NCBI GenBank assembly: GCA_902475375.1
Contig: CABRZC010000117.1
Coordinates: forward strand, 1-5,266
Reading direction: 5' to 3'
Length of the DNA stretch: 5,266 nucleotides
DNA from: an uncultured Collinsella sp.
GTDB lineage: Bacteria; Actinomycetota; Coriobacteriia; Coriobacteriales; Coriobacteriaceae
Part shown: positions 5,170 to 5,266 of the stretch, piece after piece
Layout: the number at the start of each line of letters is the position of its first letter
How positions within the stretch are numbered: position 1 is the first letter of the stretch
Position numbers and translations under genes: made by a program
Notes under the pieces: generated by a model
What the model saw: only the letters and a program-made list of their open reading frames with translations
Database searches by the model: none
Told to the model about the DNA's origin: nothing

Positions 5170-5266
5170 TTATTTCTTTGGCGCGTCGATTTGAACCGTG
5201 TTGGGAATAAGCTCAGTCGTGCAGGCCCACCAGCCATTTTGCTGGGCAGCTCCCGCAAGATGGGCT
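5170..5266 (-). CDS. 3' end of an unrecognised protein-coding gene (partial)
   Basis: A minus-strand frame is open from the window edge for 31 codons to a TAA at 5172-5170. It ends ...NGWWACTTELIPNTVQIDAPKK. The composition is protein-like, with paired Trp and a mixed polar C-terminus, and its stop fits the usual spacing before the tRNA promoter. I do not recognise the family from so short a tail. Another minus-strand frame is open across the same stretch but is Arg/Ser/Lys-rich and runs into the tRNA promoter, so it looks less likely. An AT-only 6-bp inverted repeat (5162-5167 with 5172-5177) overlaps the stop and is too weak to be a good terminator. Confidence 0.45.
   Translation of the reverse strand, partial: AHLAGAAQQNGWWACTTELIPNTVQIDAPKK

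Noticed and set aside
1..5266. CRISPR array, prophage or defence island
   Set aside because: There are no regularly spaced repeats, integrase, transposase or toxin-like genes. The content is housekeeping.

Overview
The window looks like core chromosome from a moderately high-GC actinobacterium of the Coriobacteriia, most likely Collinsella or a close relative. The main clue is lysyl-tRNA synthetase: it carries a C-terminal Trbp111/MetRS-beta-type tRNA-binding domain fused to the class II catalytic core. Two intergenic repeats also feel Coriobacteria-like. The taxon is inferred from family knowledge, not from a search. Every recognised gene lies on the minus strand, so transcription runs from right to left.

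In transcription order: the 3' end of an unrecognised gene enters at the right edge (5170-5266). It is followed by tRNA-Pro(CGG) with an encoded CCA (5044-5120) and a strong intrinsic terminator (5005-5032). Next is tatA (4656-4931), with a promoter whose spacer is filled by a perfect 9-3-9 palindrome, and a terminator (4591-4630). Then come greA (4079-4549) and, after an 79-base gap holding a terminator hairpin and a competing alternative stem, lysS (2035-3999). The 419 bases from 1616 to 2034 hold no convincing gene. They contain a hairpin directly after the lysS stop, a 99-base long imperfect palindrome capped on the minus strand by a GAAA tetraloop, and a REP-like repeat. Last is a ThrE-family threonine/serine exporter (47-1615), followed immediately by another REP-like hairpin at the left edge.

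The genes are mostly housekeeping: translation (tRNA-Pro, LysRS), transcript elongation (GreA), export of folded proteins (TatA) and amino-acid efflux (ThrE family). Strong terminators after the tRNA and tatA suggest separate transcription units. greA and lysS probably share a transcript whose passage into lysS may be conditional.

I see no new multi-gene system. The most interesting signals are non-coding: the palindrome inside the tatA promoter, the terminator/antiterminator-like arrangement between greA and lysS, and the long palindrome downstream of lysS.
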